From: JBFXIE01 sp050176255
GTDB taxonomy: Bacteria > Pseudomonadota > Gammaproteobacteria > Burkholderiales > Burkholderiaceae_C
Direction: 5' to 3' (one strand)
NCBI RefSeq assembly: GCF_050176255.1
Contig: NZ_JBFXIE010000048.1
DNA: 23,465 nucleotides
In this document: positions 7,789-15,279 of the stretch, piece after piece
How positions within the stretch are numbered: position 1 is the stretch's first letter
Layout: each line of letters starts with the position of its first letter
The notes under the pieces: model-generated
The model's database searches: none
What the model was told of the DNA's origin: nothing
Seen by the model: only the letters and a program-made list of their open reading frames with translations
Position numbers and translations under genes: made by a program

Positions 7789-9390
7789 TTACTTGGCGTT
7801 CTTGTTGATCTTCACGTTCTTGAAAAGCAAGGTGTTGTCAGGATGCACGGGCACGTTGATGGCCTTGGTGGACGCGAAGTGGATGACCTGGTCATGCAGC
7901 GGAATGTAGAAGCGCTCTTTTTGCACCACGTCCCAGATCTGCTGGATGGTGGCATCGCGCCTGGCCTTGTCGCTTTCCGAGGACAAGGAGATGATCTTCG
8001 CGTCCAGGTCGGGGTTGCTGTAGTGGGTGGCATTTTGCGCGCCGCGGCCTTCCTTGCCGCGCGTGGCCACCAGAAAGTCAAAGATGTAAGCCGAGTCGTA
8101 GGTGGGCACGCCCCAGCCGTACAGATACAAGTCGCTATCGGCCTTGACGATGGATACGCTGTGCTGCGCGATGGGGCGCGAGGACACCTCTGTCTTGATG
8201 CCCACACGGCCCAGGAAGCCTGCAATCGCAGTGCTGATGGCCTCGTCGTTCACGTAGCGGTCGTTGGGCGTGTGCAAAGTGATGGTGAAGCCGTCGGGGT
8301 AGCCCGCGTCCTTGAGCAAGGCCTTGGCCTTGTTCACATCGGCCTTGCGGTAGGTCGCCATGGCCTTGGAGTAGCCGTTCACGAACGACGGCGCCATGAT
8401 GCCCGAGGGGTTGGACAAGCCGCGCATCACCGAGCGCTTGATGGCATCGCGGTCGATGGCCAGCTCCATGGCCTGGCGCACTTTGGGGTCGGCCAGCGGA
8501 TTCTTGCCCTTGATGTTGCTGGACTTGAGTTCCGGCGAGCCCACGTTCAGCCCCAGAAAGATGGAGCGGTTCTCAGGCCCCTCGTTGATGCGCAGCTTGG
8601 TGTCTTGCTTGAGGCGTGCCACGTCCTGGGCAGGAATGTCCTGGGCAAAGTCCACCTCGCCCGACAGCAGCGCGGCCACGCGCGTGGCGGGCGACTTGAT
8701 GGGCAGGTACACCAGCTCGGTCACGTCCAGCGCAAACTTGTCCTTGCCCCAGTAGTTGGGGTTTTGCTTGAGCACGGTCTTGCTGTCCAGCTCACGCGTC
8801 GCCAGCACGAAGGCGCCAGTGCCCATCGCCGCGCGGGTGGCGCCGTTTTCGGACTTGTTTGTCGTGTCCTGAGTCTCGGCAGCGTTGTTGGCCCTGGCCC
8901 ACTTCTCGCTCATGATGAAGAGATTGGTCAGGTTATTGGGGAAGATCAGGTTCGGGCCCTTGGTCTTGACGTGCACGGTCAGGGCATCCACAGCAACGGC
9001 ATCCTCCATGGAGGCCAGCAGAGACTTGACCTGGGCATTCGGGCCCTGGGCACGCTTGAGCGAAAACACCACGTCCTGCGCCGTCAGCGTGGAGCCGTCA
9101 TGAAACTTCACGTTCGGGCGCAGCTTGAACTCCCACACCGACGGGTTGTTGGGCAGCATCTTCCACTCGGTGGCCAACAGCGGCTCCAGCTTGCCGTCAG
9201 CAGAGCGGTTGACCAGGGTTTCGTACATCTGGTGCAGCAGCACGAAGTTGGTGCCGGTATTGAAGGCATGAGGATCCAGGGTGGTGGGGTCGGCACTGCG
9301 CGCCCAGCGGACGGTCTCAGCCTGGGCTGAAGCCGCACCAGTCAGCAAGCCAATAGCCATCAAGGCAGTACCCAAAGTCTTCAAGATCAT
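7789..9390 (-). CDS. peptide-type ABC importer periplasmic substrate-binding protein
   Basis: This is a periplasmic solute-binding protein of family 5 (DppA/OppA/GsiB type), 533 residues long. The start at ATG 9390 (MILKTLG) has a ribosome binding site GGAG seven bases upstream and gives a clean Sec signal peptide ending ASAQA near residue 24. The open frame to 9450 would spoil this signal. Mature-protein hallmarks include DPTTLDPHAFNTGTNF, YETLVNRSADGKLEPLLATE, the KFHDGSTLTAQDVVFSL signature and NPNYWGKDKF. It is the first gene of the importer operon. Peptides, glutathione-like compounds or nickel chelates are all possible ligands, and the sequence does not decide between them. Confidence 0.93.
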   Translation of the reverse strand: MILKTLGTALMAIGLLTGAASAQAETVRWARSADPTTLDPHAFNTGTNFVLLHQMYETLVNRSADGKLEPLLATEWKMLPNNPSVWEFKLRPNVKFHDGSTLTAQDVVFSLKRAQGPNAQVKSLLASMEDAVAVDALTVHVKTKGPNLIFPNNLTNLFIMSEKWARANNAAETQDTTNKSENGATRAAMGTGAFVLATRELDSKTVLKQNPNYWGKDKFALDVTELVYLPIKSPATRVAALLSGEVDFAQDIPAQDVARLKQDTKLRINEGPENRSIFLGLNVGSPELKSSNIKGKNPLADPKVRQAMELAIDRDAIKRSVMRGLSNPSGIMAPSFVNGYSKAMATYRKADVNKAKALLKDAGYPDGFTITLHTPNDRYVNDEAISTAIAGFLGRVGIKTEVSSRPIAQHSVSIVKADSDLYLYGWGVPTYDSAYIFDFLVATRGKEGRGAQNATHYSNPDLDAKIISLSSESDKARRDATIQQIWDVVQKERFYIPLHDQVIHFASTKAINVPVHPDNTLLFKNVKINKNAK

Positions 9391-9691
9391 CGTCAACTCC
9401 AAAAAGTGAGAGGTTTCACGGTATGCCACGGACTGGATGGCGGCTGCCATAGGGTTACGCCTAGAGCGGTGGCGAGAAGCGCACCATTTGTGACCAATGC
9501 CCTGCAGAGCCCTTGTTTATAGCCGCGCACTGCCAATCTGGAGGAATAAGTTCATGCGTTTCAAGAGCGCGTTTACCCGCCGGTACCCTTGAAGACCATC
9601 TATCCGTAGCCGCACAAGGATGACGTGCTTTTTCGTATGGCTCGCAGTTCAGCCGGAGCGACTGGCGCACGTTTAGAATACGCGGCTTCCC
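9391..9691. other. 301-bp intergenic region between the importer operon and tRNA-Ser
   Basis: The minus strand should carry the promoter of the importer operon and the plus strand the promoter of tRNA-Ser. I see no convincing paired -35/-10 for the importer. For the tRNA there is a good -10 (TAGAAT, 9674-9679) at normal distance from the tRNA start, but no clear -35. A 12-codon open frame at 9554-9592, preceded by GGAGG, is the only other thing noted. Confidence 0.5.
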
Positions 9692-9779
9692 GGAGACTTG
9701 GGTGAGTGGTTTAAACCAGCAGTCTTGAAAACTGCCGACGGGCAACCGTCCGTGAGTTCGAATCTCACAGTCTCCGCCA
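9692..9779 (+). tRNA. tRNA-Ser (anticodon UGA)
   Basis: This is an 88-nt class II tRNA. The acceptor stem is GGAGACT (9692-9698) with AGTCTCC (9769-9775). The anticodon stem GCAGT/ACTGC holds the loop CTTGAAA, with anticodon TGA at 9726-9728. A long variable arm (GACGGGCAACCGTC) marks the serine type. The T loop is TTCGAAT, the discriminator is G, and CCA is encoded at 9777-9779. A -10 element TAGAAT sits at 9674-9679. Confidence 0.97.
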
Positions 9780-9783
9780 CATT

Positions 9784-9821
9784 AAAAGCCTAAGTAATTG
9801 ATTCACTTAGGCTTTTTTTTT
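9784..9821 (+). terminator. rho-independent terminator after tRNA-Ser
   Basis: AAAAGCCTAAGT (9784-9795) pairs perfectly with ACTTAGGCTTTT (9805-9816) across a 9-nt loop, and the T-run extends to 9821. It begins four bases after the encoded CCA. Confidence 0.92.
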
Positions 9822-9858
9822 CATAGCTTGCTCGACGCGACATCAGGCATTTTGGTGT
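9818..9858 (+). repeat. degenerate AT-rich repeat-like segment after the tRNA-Ser terminator
   Basis: The sequence TTTTCATAGCTTGCTCGACG, a few bases, then CAGGCATTTTGG has the same order of elements as the repeat-like segments at 4921-4985 and 10640-10684: homopolymer, ATAGCT, a short gap, GCG, then an AGGC/poly-A or -T end. It is the only one of the four outside a gene. Divergence is high, so the call is tentative. Confidence 0.35.
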
Positions 9859-9903
9859 GGCGCGCATCGACGCCTGTGGTGTGGACTGTGACTGCCACCT
9901 TGA

Positions 9904-10680
9904 CTACCAGCGCGGCAGCGCGATCCAGGCGCCGTCGATCTGGCGCACCTGGATGCGGTGGTCAAACACCTGCTCCAGCGCGGCGTGGGTGATGGGGTCG
10001 GCGCAGGCGCCCTGGTGCGCCACGCGGCCCTGGGCCATGATCACCAGGTCGTCGGCTTGCAGGGCGATGGACACTTCGTGCAGCACGCTGACCACCGTAC
10101 CGCCATGCGCCACCAGGGCGCGCACGGTATGCAGCCAGTCGGTCTGGTGCGGCGGATCCAGGTTGGCCAGTGGTTCGTCCATCAGCAGCACCTGCGCCTG
10201 CACGGCCAGCGCCCGCGCCAGCAGCACGCGCTGGCGCTCGCCGCCCGACAGTTGCGACAGCGGGCGGTCGCGCCAGTCCCAGGCCTGGGTGGTTTGCAGC
10301 GCCTGCTGCACGGCGGCATGGTCGGCGCTGGCGGGCGGCGCCATCCAGCCGCGATGCGGCAGGCGGCCCAGCATGGCCACGTCGTAGGCGGGCAGGTCTT
10401 CGGCGGCGGCTTCGTTCTGGCCCAGCCAGGCCAGCAGGCGTGCGCGCTCGCGCAGGGGAATATCGGCCAGCGCGTGGCCCAGCAGCTCAACCCGCCCCTG
10501 CACACGCGCGTGGCGCAGCAGACCTGCCAGCACCTTGAGCAGCGTGGACTTGCCCGCACCGTTGGGCCCGACCACGCTGGTCCAGCGACCAGCGGGCAGA
10601 TCCAGGTCAATGCCGCGCAGTATGGAGGCATTTCCGATGTCAGCCTTTATGTTGCGTGCGCTGATAGCTATTTTTTTCAT
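9904..10680 (-). CDS. btuD: cobalamin ABC importer ATP-binding protein
   Basis: This is the ATPase of the vitamin B12 importer, a 258-residue FecE/BtuD-type single-domain protein that works as a dimer beneath the BtuC permease. Walker A is GPNGAGKST (38-46), the signature is LSGGERQR, and Walker B is VLLMDEPLANLDP, with a switch histidine in SVLHEVSIA. All key residues are present. The ATG at 10680 overlaps the btuC stop in an ATGA. The first 14 codons are AT-rich and coincide with a repeat-like segment (see findings). It is the last gene of the riboswitch-led btuBFCD operon. On sequence alone a siderophore importer would also fit; the riboswitch decides for cobalamin. Confidence 0.9.
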   Translation of the reverse strand: MKKIAISARNIKADIGNASILRGIDLDLPAGRWTSVVGPNGAGKSTLLKVLAGLLRHARVQGRVELLGHALADIPLRERARLLAWLGQNEAAAEDLPAYDVAMLGRLPHRGWMAPPASADHAAVQQALQTTQAWDWRDRPLSQLSGGERQRVLLARALAVQAQVLLMDEPLANLDPPHQTDWLHTVRALVAHGGTVVSVLHEVSIALQADDLVIMAQGRVAHQGACADPITHAALEQVFDHRIQVRQIDGAWIALPRW

Positions 10681-10684
10681 AGCG
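10640..10684 (-). repeat. AT-rich repeat-like segment supplying the btuD start
   Basis: On the minus strand the sequence ATGAAAAAAATAGCTATCAG, then CGC, and after a few bases ATAAAGGCTGA follows the same order of elements as the segment at 4921-4985. It includes the btuD start codon and about 14 codons. A chance match to an AT-rich start region cannot be excluded. Confidence 0.4.
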
Positions 10685-11834
10685 AACTACCTAGCGCCCG
10701 GCGGTGCATGAGCCACAGCAGGTAGCTGCCGCCCAGCACCGCGGTCAGCACGCCTACGGGCAGCTCTTGCGGCGCCACCACCCAGCGCGCCAGGATGTCG
10801 GCGGCCAGCAGCAGCACCGCGCCCATCAGGCTGGACAACCAGACATGCCACTGATGCGTGATGCGCGCAATCGATCGCACCAGGTGCGGCGCCGCCAGCC
10901 CCACGAAAGCGATAAGCCCTGTGTGGGCCACAGCGGTGCCCGTGGCCAGGGCCAGGGCCAGTACCAGCCCGGCGCGCATGGGCGCGATGGGCAGGCCCAG
11001 GCTGGCGGCGGTGGCTTCGCCCAGCATCAGCCCATCGAGCATGCGCGACAGCGCCCAGGCCGTAGCGGCGCACAGGAGCCAGCCACCGGCCATCAGGGCG
11101 CAGGCCTGCCAGCCGACGAAGGCTGAACTGCCCAGGGTGAAGACCTGCAGGGCCTCCAGGATGTGGGGCTGCGCCACTTGAATCAGGTCGCGCGCGGCGC
11201 TGAGCACCACGCCCACGATCACCCCCGCCAGCAACAGGCGCAGCGTGTGCTGCACCCCGCGCGCCAGCATCAGCGTGAGCAGCACGGCACCCGCCGCGCC
11301 CACAAAGGCCATGCCGGTGACGCCCAGGCGTGCCAGCCAGCCGACCGTGCCGGGCGACACGCCCAGCATGGCCATGGCCACTGCGCCGCCCAGCGCCGCG
11401 CCCGATGCGCTGCCCAGCAAATACGGATCAGCCAGCGGGTTGCGAAACAACCCCTGCGCAATGGCACCCGACAGCCCCAGCAGCGCGCCGGCCAGCCACG
11501 CGCCCAGCGCGCGCGGCAGGCGGATGTCCCACACGATCTGCTGCGCCAGAGGGTCGCTGCCGATGTTCAGCAGGCTGTCAAACCCGGTACTGCCCACACT
11601 GACGCCCAGCAGCCACAGCGCCACGCTGACAGCCAGCAGACACAGCCCCAGCCAGCGCGCGCGGCGACTGCCGGCGTCGGGAGGTGCAGCGTTGACGGGG
11701 GTGGCGGGCATGGCAAGCAGGGTGGGCGCTTCGATGGACGGCGCTTCGATGGACGGCGCTTCGATGGACGGCGTGTTGATCGGCTGCGTGATGATGGGCA
11801 ATGCCGTGGCGGGCCGGGGTAGCGGCGCGCTCAT
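10677..11834 (-). CDS. btuC: cobalamin ABC importer permease
   Basis: This is the inner-membrane permease of the FecCD/BtuC family, 385 residues, with about ten hydrophobic helices. Family motifs include RLPRALGAWLAGALLGLSGA, GLFRNPLADPYLLGSASGA, and a late GLIAFVGLAAPHLVRS followed by LPVGVLTAVLGGSYLLWL. The start at ATG 11834 (MSAPLPRP) overlaps the btuF stop in an ATGA. The protein has an unusual N-terminal cytoplasmic extension of roughly 60 residues before the first helix. It contains a threefold SIEAP repeat encoded by a 15-bp tandem repeat (11731-11775). The stop overlaps btuD by four bases. The core is otherwise of normal length. Confidence 0.91.
   Translation of the reverse strand: MSAPLPRPATALPIITQPINTPSIEAPSIEAPSIEAPTLLAMPATPVNAAPPDAGSRRARWLGLCLLAVSVALWLLGVSVGSTGFDSLLNIGSDPLAQQIVWDIRLPRALGAWLAGALLGLSGAIAQGLFRNPLADPYLLGSASGAALGGAVAMAMLGVSPGTVGWLARLGVTGMAFVGAAGAVLLTLMLARGVQHTLRLLLAGVIVGVVLSAARDLIQVAQPHILEALQVFTLGSSAFVGWQACALMAGGWLLCAATAWALSRMLDGLMLGEATAASLGLPIAPMRAGLVLALALATGTAVAHTGLIAFVGLAAPHLVRSIARITHQWHVWLSSLMGAVLLLAADILARWVVAPQELPVGVLTAVLGGSYLLWLMHRRALGSSL
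11731..11775 (-). repeat. 15-bp tandem repeat, three copies, inside btuC
   Basis: The plus-strand unit TCGATGGACGGCGCT occurs exactly at 11731-11745 and 11746-11760, and at 11761-11775 with the last two bases changed. Each unit is five codons, so copy-number change would lengthen or shorten the BtuC N-terminal tail in frame. Confidence 0.95.
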
Positions 11835-12754
11835 TCGTACTGCAGCGACAGGCACTGCGCCATGATGCGCGCGGCCTCGGCCATGCGCGGGCCAGGGCGC
11901 ACCAGCACGTCTGCGTGGTCGGGGCCGAACTCACACACGCGTCCCGTCTTGACAGCCGTCAGATGGTTCCACCCCGGGTATCGGGCCACGGCCTGCATGC
12001 TGCGGTTGGCCACCATCAGCACGTCGGGCTGCGCGCGCAGCACAAATTCGGGGTTCAGGCGCGGAAAGGGGCCCAACTCTGGCGGAACCACGTTGCGCGC
12101 GCCCAAGCGTGCCAGGGTCTCGCCGATGAAGGATTCAGCCCCGGCAGCGTAAGGCCCGCGACTGACCTCAAAAAAAACACGCACCTCCCGTGCGCGTGGC
12201 GGCAACGACTGCGCGGCGGCCTGCACGGCTGCGTCGATCACGCGCCACACGCGCTGCGCGCCCTGCTCGGGCGGCACGGCCAGCAGCACACCCAGCACGC
12301 CCAGCACGCGGCGCACGTCCGAATGGGTTTTATGCTCCAGCGCAACCACCGGTATGCCCAGCGCCTCCAGCCGGTCGCTGACGCGGGTGCTGACCGACAT
12401 CAGCACCACATCGGGGCGCAGGGCTGCGATGGCCTCGATGTTCGGATCCAGCCCGCCGCCCACCTGGGGCAGGCGCTGCACAGGCGCGGGCCAGTTGGAG
12501 TAGCGGTCCACCCCCACCAGGCGCTCGCAGCGCTGAAGCTCGCACACGCTCTCGGTCAGGGACGGCAGCAGGCTGACCACGCGCTGCGGCGGCTGGGCGA
12601 ACTGCAGCACGCGGCCGCGGTCGTCGGTGATGGTCAAGGCCTGCGCGGCACCAAGACCGGGCGCCAGTCCCAGCAGCAAAGCCGCCACAAGTGCGGCTGC
12701 CCGCTGCGGCCCGAGCCAGAGAAAGAACAAGGCAAATGGCAAAGACGGGCGCAT
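11831..12754 (-). CDS. btuF: cobalamin-binding periplasmic protein
   Basis: This is the periplasmic binding protein that delivers cobalamin to BtuCD. The 307-residue product starts at ATG 12754 (MRPSLPFALFF), with AAGGA nine bases upstream. Its signal peptide contains ALVAALLLGLAPGLGAAQA, with likely cleavage after residue 39. The mature part fits the helical-backbone (TroA/BtuF) fold: RVVSLLPSLTESVCELQRC near the N-terminus, then GVDRYSNWP, GGGLDPNIEAIAALRPDVVL and a late PGWNHLTAVKTGRV. The open frame runs back to 12829, but those residues precede a good signal peptide and are unlikely to be translated. Its stop overlaps btuC, and it lies 282 bp after btuB. Confidence 0.9.
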   Translation of the reverse strand: MRPSLPFALFFLWLGPQRAAALVAALLLGLAPGLGAAQALTITDDRGRVLQFAQPPQRVVSLLPSLTESVCELQRCERLVGVDRYSNWPAPVQRLPQVGGGLDPNIEAIAALRPDVVLMSVSTRVSDRLEALGIPVVALEHKTHSDVRRVLGVLGVLLAVPPEQGAQRVWRVIDAAVQAAAQSLPPRAREVRVFFEVSRGPYAAGAESFIGETLARLGARNVVPPELGPFPRLNPEFVLRAQPDVLMVANRSMQAVARYPGWNHLTAVKTGRVCEFGPDHADVLVRPGPRMAEAARIMAQCLSLQYE

Positions 12755-13036
12755 CACAACACATCCTTCGAGGTAAGCGGCATTCCCTTCACGGCCACTG
12801 GCGTGACGGGCCGACAGGCAGCGGCTCATCGGGTTGATAAAACTTGCGGCAGCAACGACCCAGGCCTACGCCTACCGTACGGGCTGGAGCCAACCATCGC
12901 GCCCATGCTGCGGCCCGCACGGTGGCGCGCCAGCGACATGGCGGGGTGCGCCTTGCCGCGTGGCCGCCCGCCCGGAACCGGCTTGCCGTGGGCAATGGGC
13001 ATCGGCGGGCTCATGGCGTTGCCCAAGCTGGCCGCT
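12755..13036. other. 282-bp gap between btuB and btuF
   Basis: This gap is odd in an operon whose other joints overlap. Short minus-strand frames are present but none resembles a known protein. I see no clear terminator or promoter. A partial look-alike of the end of a cobalamin riboswitch was examined and rejected. Confidence 0.5.
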
Positions 13037-14917
13037 TTACTGTGGCGTCCACTTCAGGCCCACGTAGAACGTGCGCCCGCCGGTGGCATAGGTGCGCGCC
13101 GTCTGGTAGTCCTTGTCGGCCAGATTGTCCAGCCGCGCCAGCAGCGTGACGCCTTGGCCCACGCGGGTGCTGGCGTACAGGTTGACGACGGTGTAGCCAC
13201 CCAGCACGTTGGTGTTGGCACTGTCGTCATAGCGGCGCGCGGAGGCCGTGAGGTCACCCCCCAGCGTCCAGCCGGCAACGGTGGTGTCTGCGCCCAGCGT
13301 GGCGTAGCGCTTGGCGCGGCGCGCCAGTTGCTTGCCGGTGTTCAGGTCGCGCGGGTCTTGCCAGTCGATCGATCCGCGCAGCGAAACGCCCGCCACGCGG
13401 TGTGCCGCCGACAGCGTCACGCCTTCGTATTCGGCGCGGCCCACGTTCTCGTAGCAGCCGAACGCGGAGGCGCAGGGCCCGGCAGCGCCGAAGTTGATGA
13501 GGTTGCTGACCCGGTTGCGATAGACCACCAGGCCCGCGCTGCTGGCGCCCTGCGTCCAGCGCGCGCCAAGCTCCACGTTGCGGCCTTTTTCGGGCTGCAG
13601 CGCGGGCGAGCCGTATTCGCTGAAACGCTGGTAAAGCGTTGGGGCGCGGAAGGCCGTCCCGCCAGCGGCCGTCAGGCGCCATTGCGGCGTGAGCGCATAG
13701 CCGTAGGACAGGCTGCCGGTGCTTTTGCCACCAAACTCGCTGTCGTCGTCGTAGCGCAGGTTGGCCTGCAACGCATGCGCGCCGTGGTTCAGGCCATAGC
13801 CCAGGGCCAGCGCGTTCTGCGAGCGGTCTCGCTTGAGGTCGCCAGAGTAGGCAGTGGCGGGGTTGTGCAATTCGTCCTCGCGGCGCTCAAGTGCTGCGGT
13901 GAACAGATGTGCGCCCAGGCGCCATTGGTTTTGCAGCAGATAGTTGCGCAGCGTGGTCTCGGTCATGTAGAAGCTGGGGGTGCTGCTGTACTTGCTGCCC
14001 GACTGCGTGACCTGCAGGCGCGTGCTGTACATGTCGCTCCACTGGGCCAGCCATGCCAGGCTGGCAGCGCGCAGCTGGTGGTGGTTGCGGTCGTCGTCCG
14101 TCTTGCTGCCGTCGTACTGCGAGTTGAGGTTGCTGGCCAGCAGCGTGCCCTCGATGCGCTGGCCCTGGTCGATCTGCAGGCCCAGCCTGGCGTTGGCCGA
14201 GGTGCGGCGGTAGCCGTCGTCGTCAGGATTGTTGCCGGCGCCGGGGCGGGCATTGAAGCCGTCGGCACGCTCGTGCGCCACGCCCAGCGAATAGTCCACC
14301 TGGTTCGTGCCACCGCTCACGCCCGCCTGCGCGGTGCGTGTGCCCTGGCTGCCGACCCCCACGCCAACGTAGGGCGAGAGCGCGCCCTCGCCCTTCTTGG
14401 TGAAAAGCTGAATCACACCGCCCATGGCGTCCGAGCCATACACGGCGGCAGCCGGGCCGCGCACCACTTCGATACGTTCGATCTGGGACAGCGGAATCTG
14501 CTCCCAGACCACGCCACCGGTGGACTGCGAGTCCAGCCGCACGCCATCCAGGTACACGGCGGTGAAGCGCTGCTCTGCGCCGCGCAGGTACACGCTGCCA
14601 ACGCCGCCCTGGCCGCCGTTGCGCGAGACCTGCACGCCGGGCAGGCGCGAGAGCACGTCAATCACACCCGTGGCGCCGCTGGACTCGATGGTTTCACGAT
14701 CCACGATGGACACATCGGCCACCAGGTCGGCCAGCGGGCGGGCCACGCGCGTGGCGGTGACGACGGTTTCGCGCAGCTGGGGCTCGGTTGCGGCCTGCGC
14801 CAGCAGGGTCTGGGCCGCAGCCGGCGTGATGGCGCCAAGCGCCAGGGACAGCGCAGCCAGGCGCGCAAAAGCAGAAGGTGCGTCAGGGCGCACGGTGGAC
14901 GAACGGAAAATTGTCAT
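13037..14917 (-). CDS. btuB: TonB-dependent vitamin B12 outer-membrane receptor
   Basis: BtuB is the outer-membrane beta-barrel that takes up cobalamin using TonB energy. The 626-residue protein has a signal peptide (LAALSLALGAITPAAAQ, cleavage near residue 36) and a TonB box ETVVTA at 50-55. The plug domain contains DVLSRLPGVQV, SVYLRGAEQRFTAVYLDGVR and IERIEVVRGPAAAVYGSDAM, followed by a long barrel. It ends FYVGLKWTPQ, so the last strand has its aromatics but two extra residues follow. I chose ATG 14917; a TTG at 14926 in frame is less likely. No strong ribosome binding site is visible. The cobalamin riboswitch 98 bp upstream both identifies the ligand and predicts repression by B12. Confidence 0.93.
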   Translation of the reverse strand: MTIFRSSTVRPDAPSAFARLAALSLALGAITPAAAQTLLAQAATEPQLRETVVTATRVARPLADLVADVSIVDRETIESSGATGVIDVLSRLPGVQVSRNGGQGGVGSVYLRGAEQRFTAVYLDGVRLDSQSTGGVVWEQIPLSQIERIEVVRGPAAAVYGSDAMGGVIQLFTKKGEGALSPYVGVGVGSQGTRTAQAGVSGGTNQVDYSLGVAHERADGFNARPGAGNNPDDDGYRRTSANARLGLQIDQGQRIEGTLLASNLNSQYDGSKTDDDRNHHQLRAASLAWLAQWSDMYSTRLQVTQSGSKYSSTPSFYMTETTLRNYLLQNQWRLGAHLFTAALERREDELHNPATAYSGDLKRDRSQNALALGYGLNHGAHALQANLRYDDDSEFGGKSTGSLSYGYALTPQWRLTAAGGTAFRAPTLYQRFSEYGSPALQPEKGRNVELGARWTQGASSAGLVVYRNRVSNLINFGAAGPCASAFGCYENVGRAEYEGVTLSAAHRVAGVSLRGSIDWQDPRDLNTGKQLARRAKRYATLGADTTVAGWTLGGDLTASARRYDDSANTNVLGGYTVVNLYASTRVGQGVTLLARLDNLADKDYQTARTYATGGRTFYVGLKWTPQ

Positions 14918-15014
14918 GCTGTACAAAGGAAAAGATCGCCTCGGCCGACCTCCCCGTCAGCACTTGGGCATCACGGCACCACAGCCCCCCCGAGGAGGGC
15001 ACGCAGAACCACCT

Positions 15015-15215
15015 TGTTGGCCGGTATCCGGGCTGGCGGAACGCCCTCCATCGCCTTCCCACGCGCTTGTTCAAGGCGCACAGTGGCTTGTGAATGGAGG
15101 GGGAATCGGGGTGCGACTCATCCGCTGACCGTTGCGGGGGCAGCGCAGGCTCAAAGCGCGCTCCATGGCGGAGGGCTCCTCCCTGCTTCCCGTTGAACTG
15201 CAGCCTGTGAACCAC
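15015..15215 (-). ncRNA. cobalamin riboswitch upstream of btuB
   Basis: The minus strand carries the conserved cobalamin aptamer elements in order. GGTTC comes first near 15213, followed by AACGGGAAGCAGGG. TGCCCCCGCAACGGT is at 15142-15128, GCCACTGT at 15087-15080 and TGGGAAGGCG around 15061-15052. The closing CCGGATACCGGCC is at 15031-15019. A compact hairpin (GCCCTCC, loop TCG, GGGGGGC, 15000-14984) follows the aptamer. It has no T-run, which suggests control of translation rather than a standard terminator. Binding of adenosylcobalamin should switch off btuB and, through the operon, btuFCD. Confidence 0.93.
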
Positions 15216-15264
15216 GCTGCGAGCACCAACGGCGCAATTTTACGGCCGTTCGCACGCCGTTCCC

Positions 15265-15270
15265 TACAAT
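15265..15270 (+). promoter_or_regulatory. -10 element just upstream of the ZapB-like gene
   Basis: TACAAT at 15265-15270 is five of six matches to the -10 consensus and lies only nine bases before the ATG at 15280. Transcription would start at or near the first codon, giving a leaderless or nearly leaderless message. No clear -35 is visible. Confidence 0.45.
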
Positions 15271-15279
15271 CGGTAGCGT

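Noticed and set aside
7774..9330. A 518-codon plus-strand frame opposite the binding protein, and similar frames at 5055-6200 and 6086-7132
   Set aside because: These are shadows of the importer genes, with no motif and with composition typical of antisense frames in GC-rich DNA.
9554..9592. A 12-codon open frame (MRFKSAFTRRYP) preceded by GGAGG
   Set aside because: It is too short to separate from chance, and no promoter or downstream gene on that strand gives it a leader-peptide role.
12770..12850. A possible second cobalamin riboswitch before btuF (GCCAGTGGCC, then GAAGGGAATGCC on the minus strand)
   Set aside because: The order is only loosely similar. The core GCCACTG, the CCCCGCAACGGT segment and the closing CCGGATACCGGCC are all missing.
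11801..15196. A 1131-codon plus-strand open frame antisense to btuC, btuF and btuB and running through the riboswitch
   Set aside because: It is the mirror of GC-rich genes with clear families on the other strand. Its translation has low-complexity His/Gln/Arg/Ala composition and no domain, and it runs through a structured RNA.
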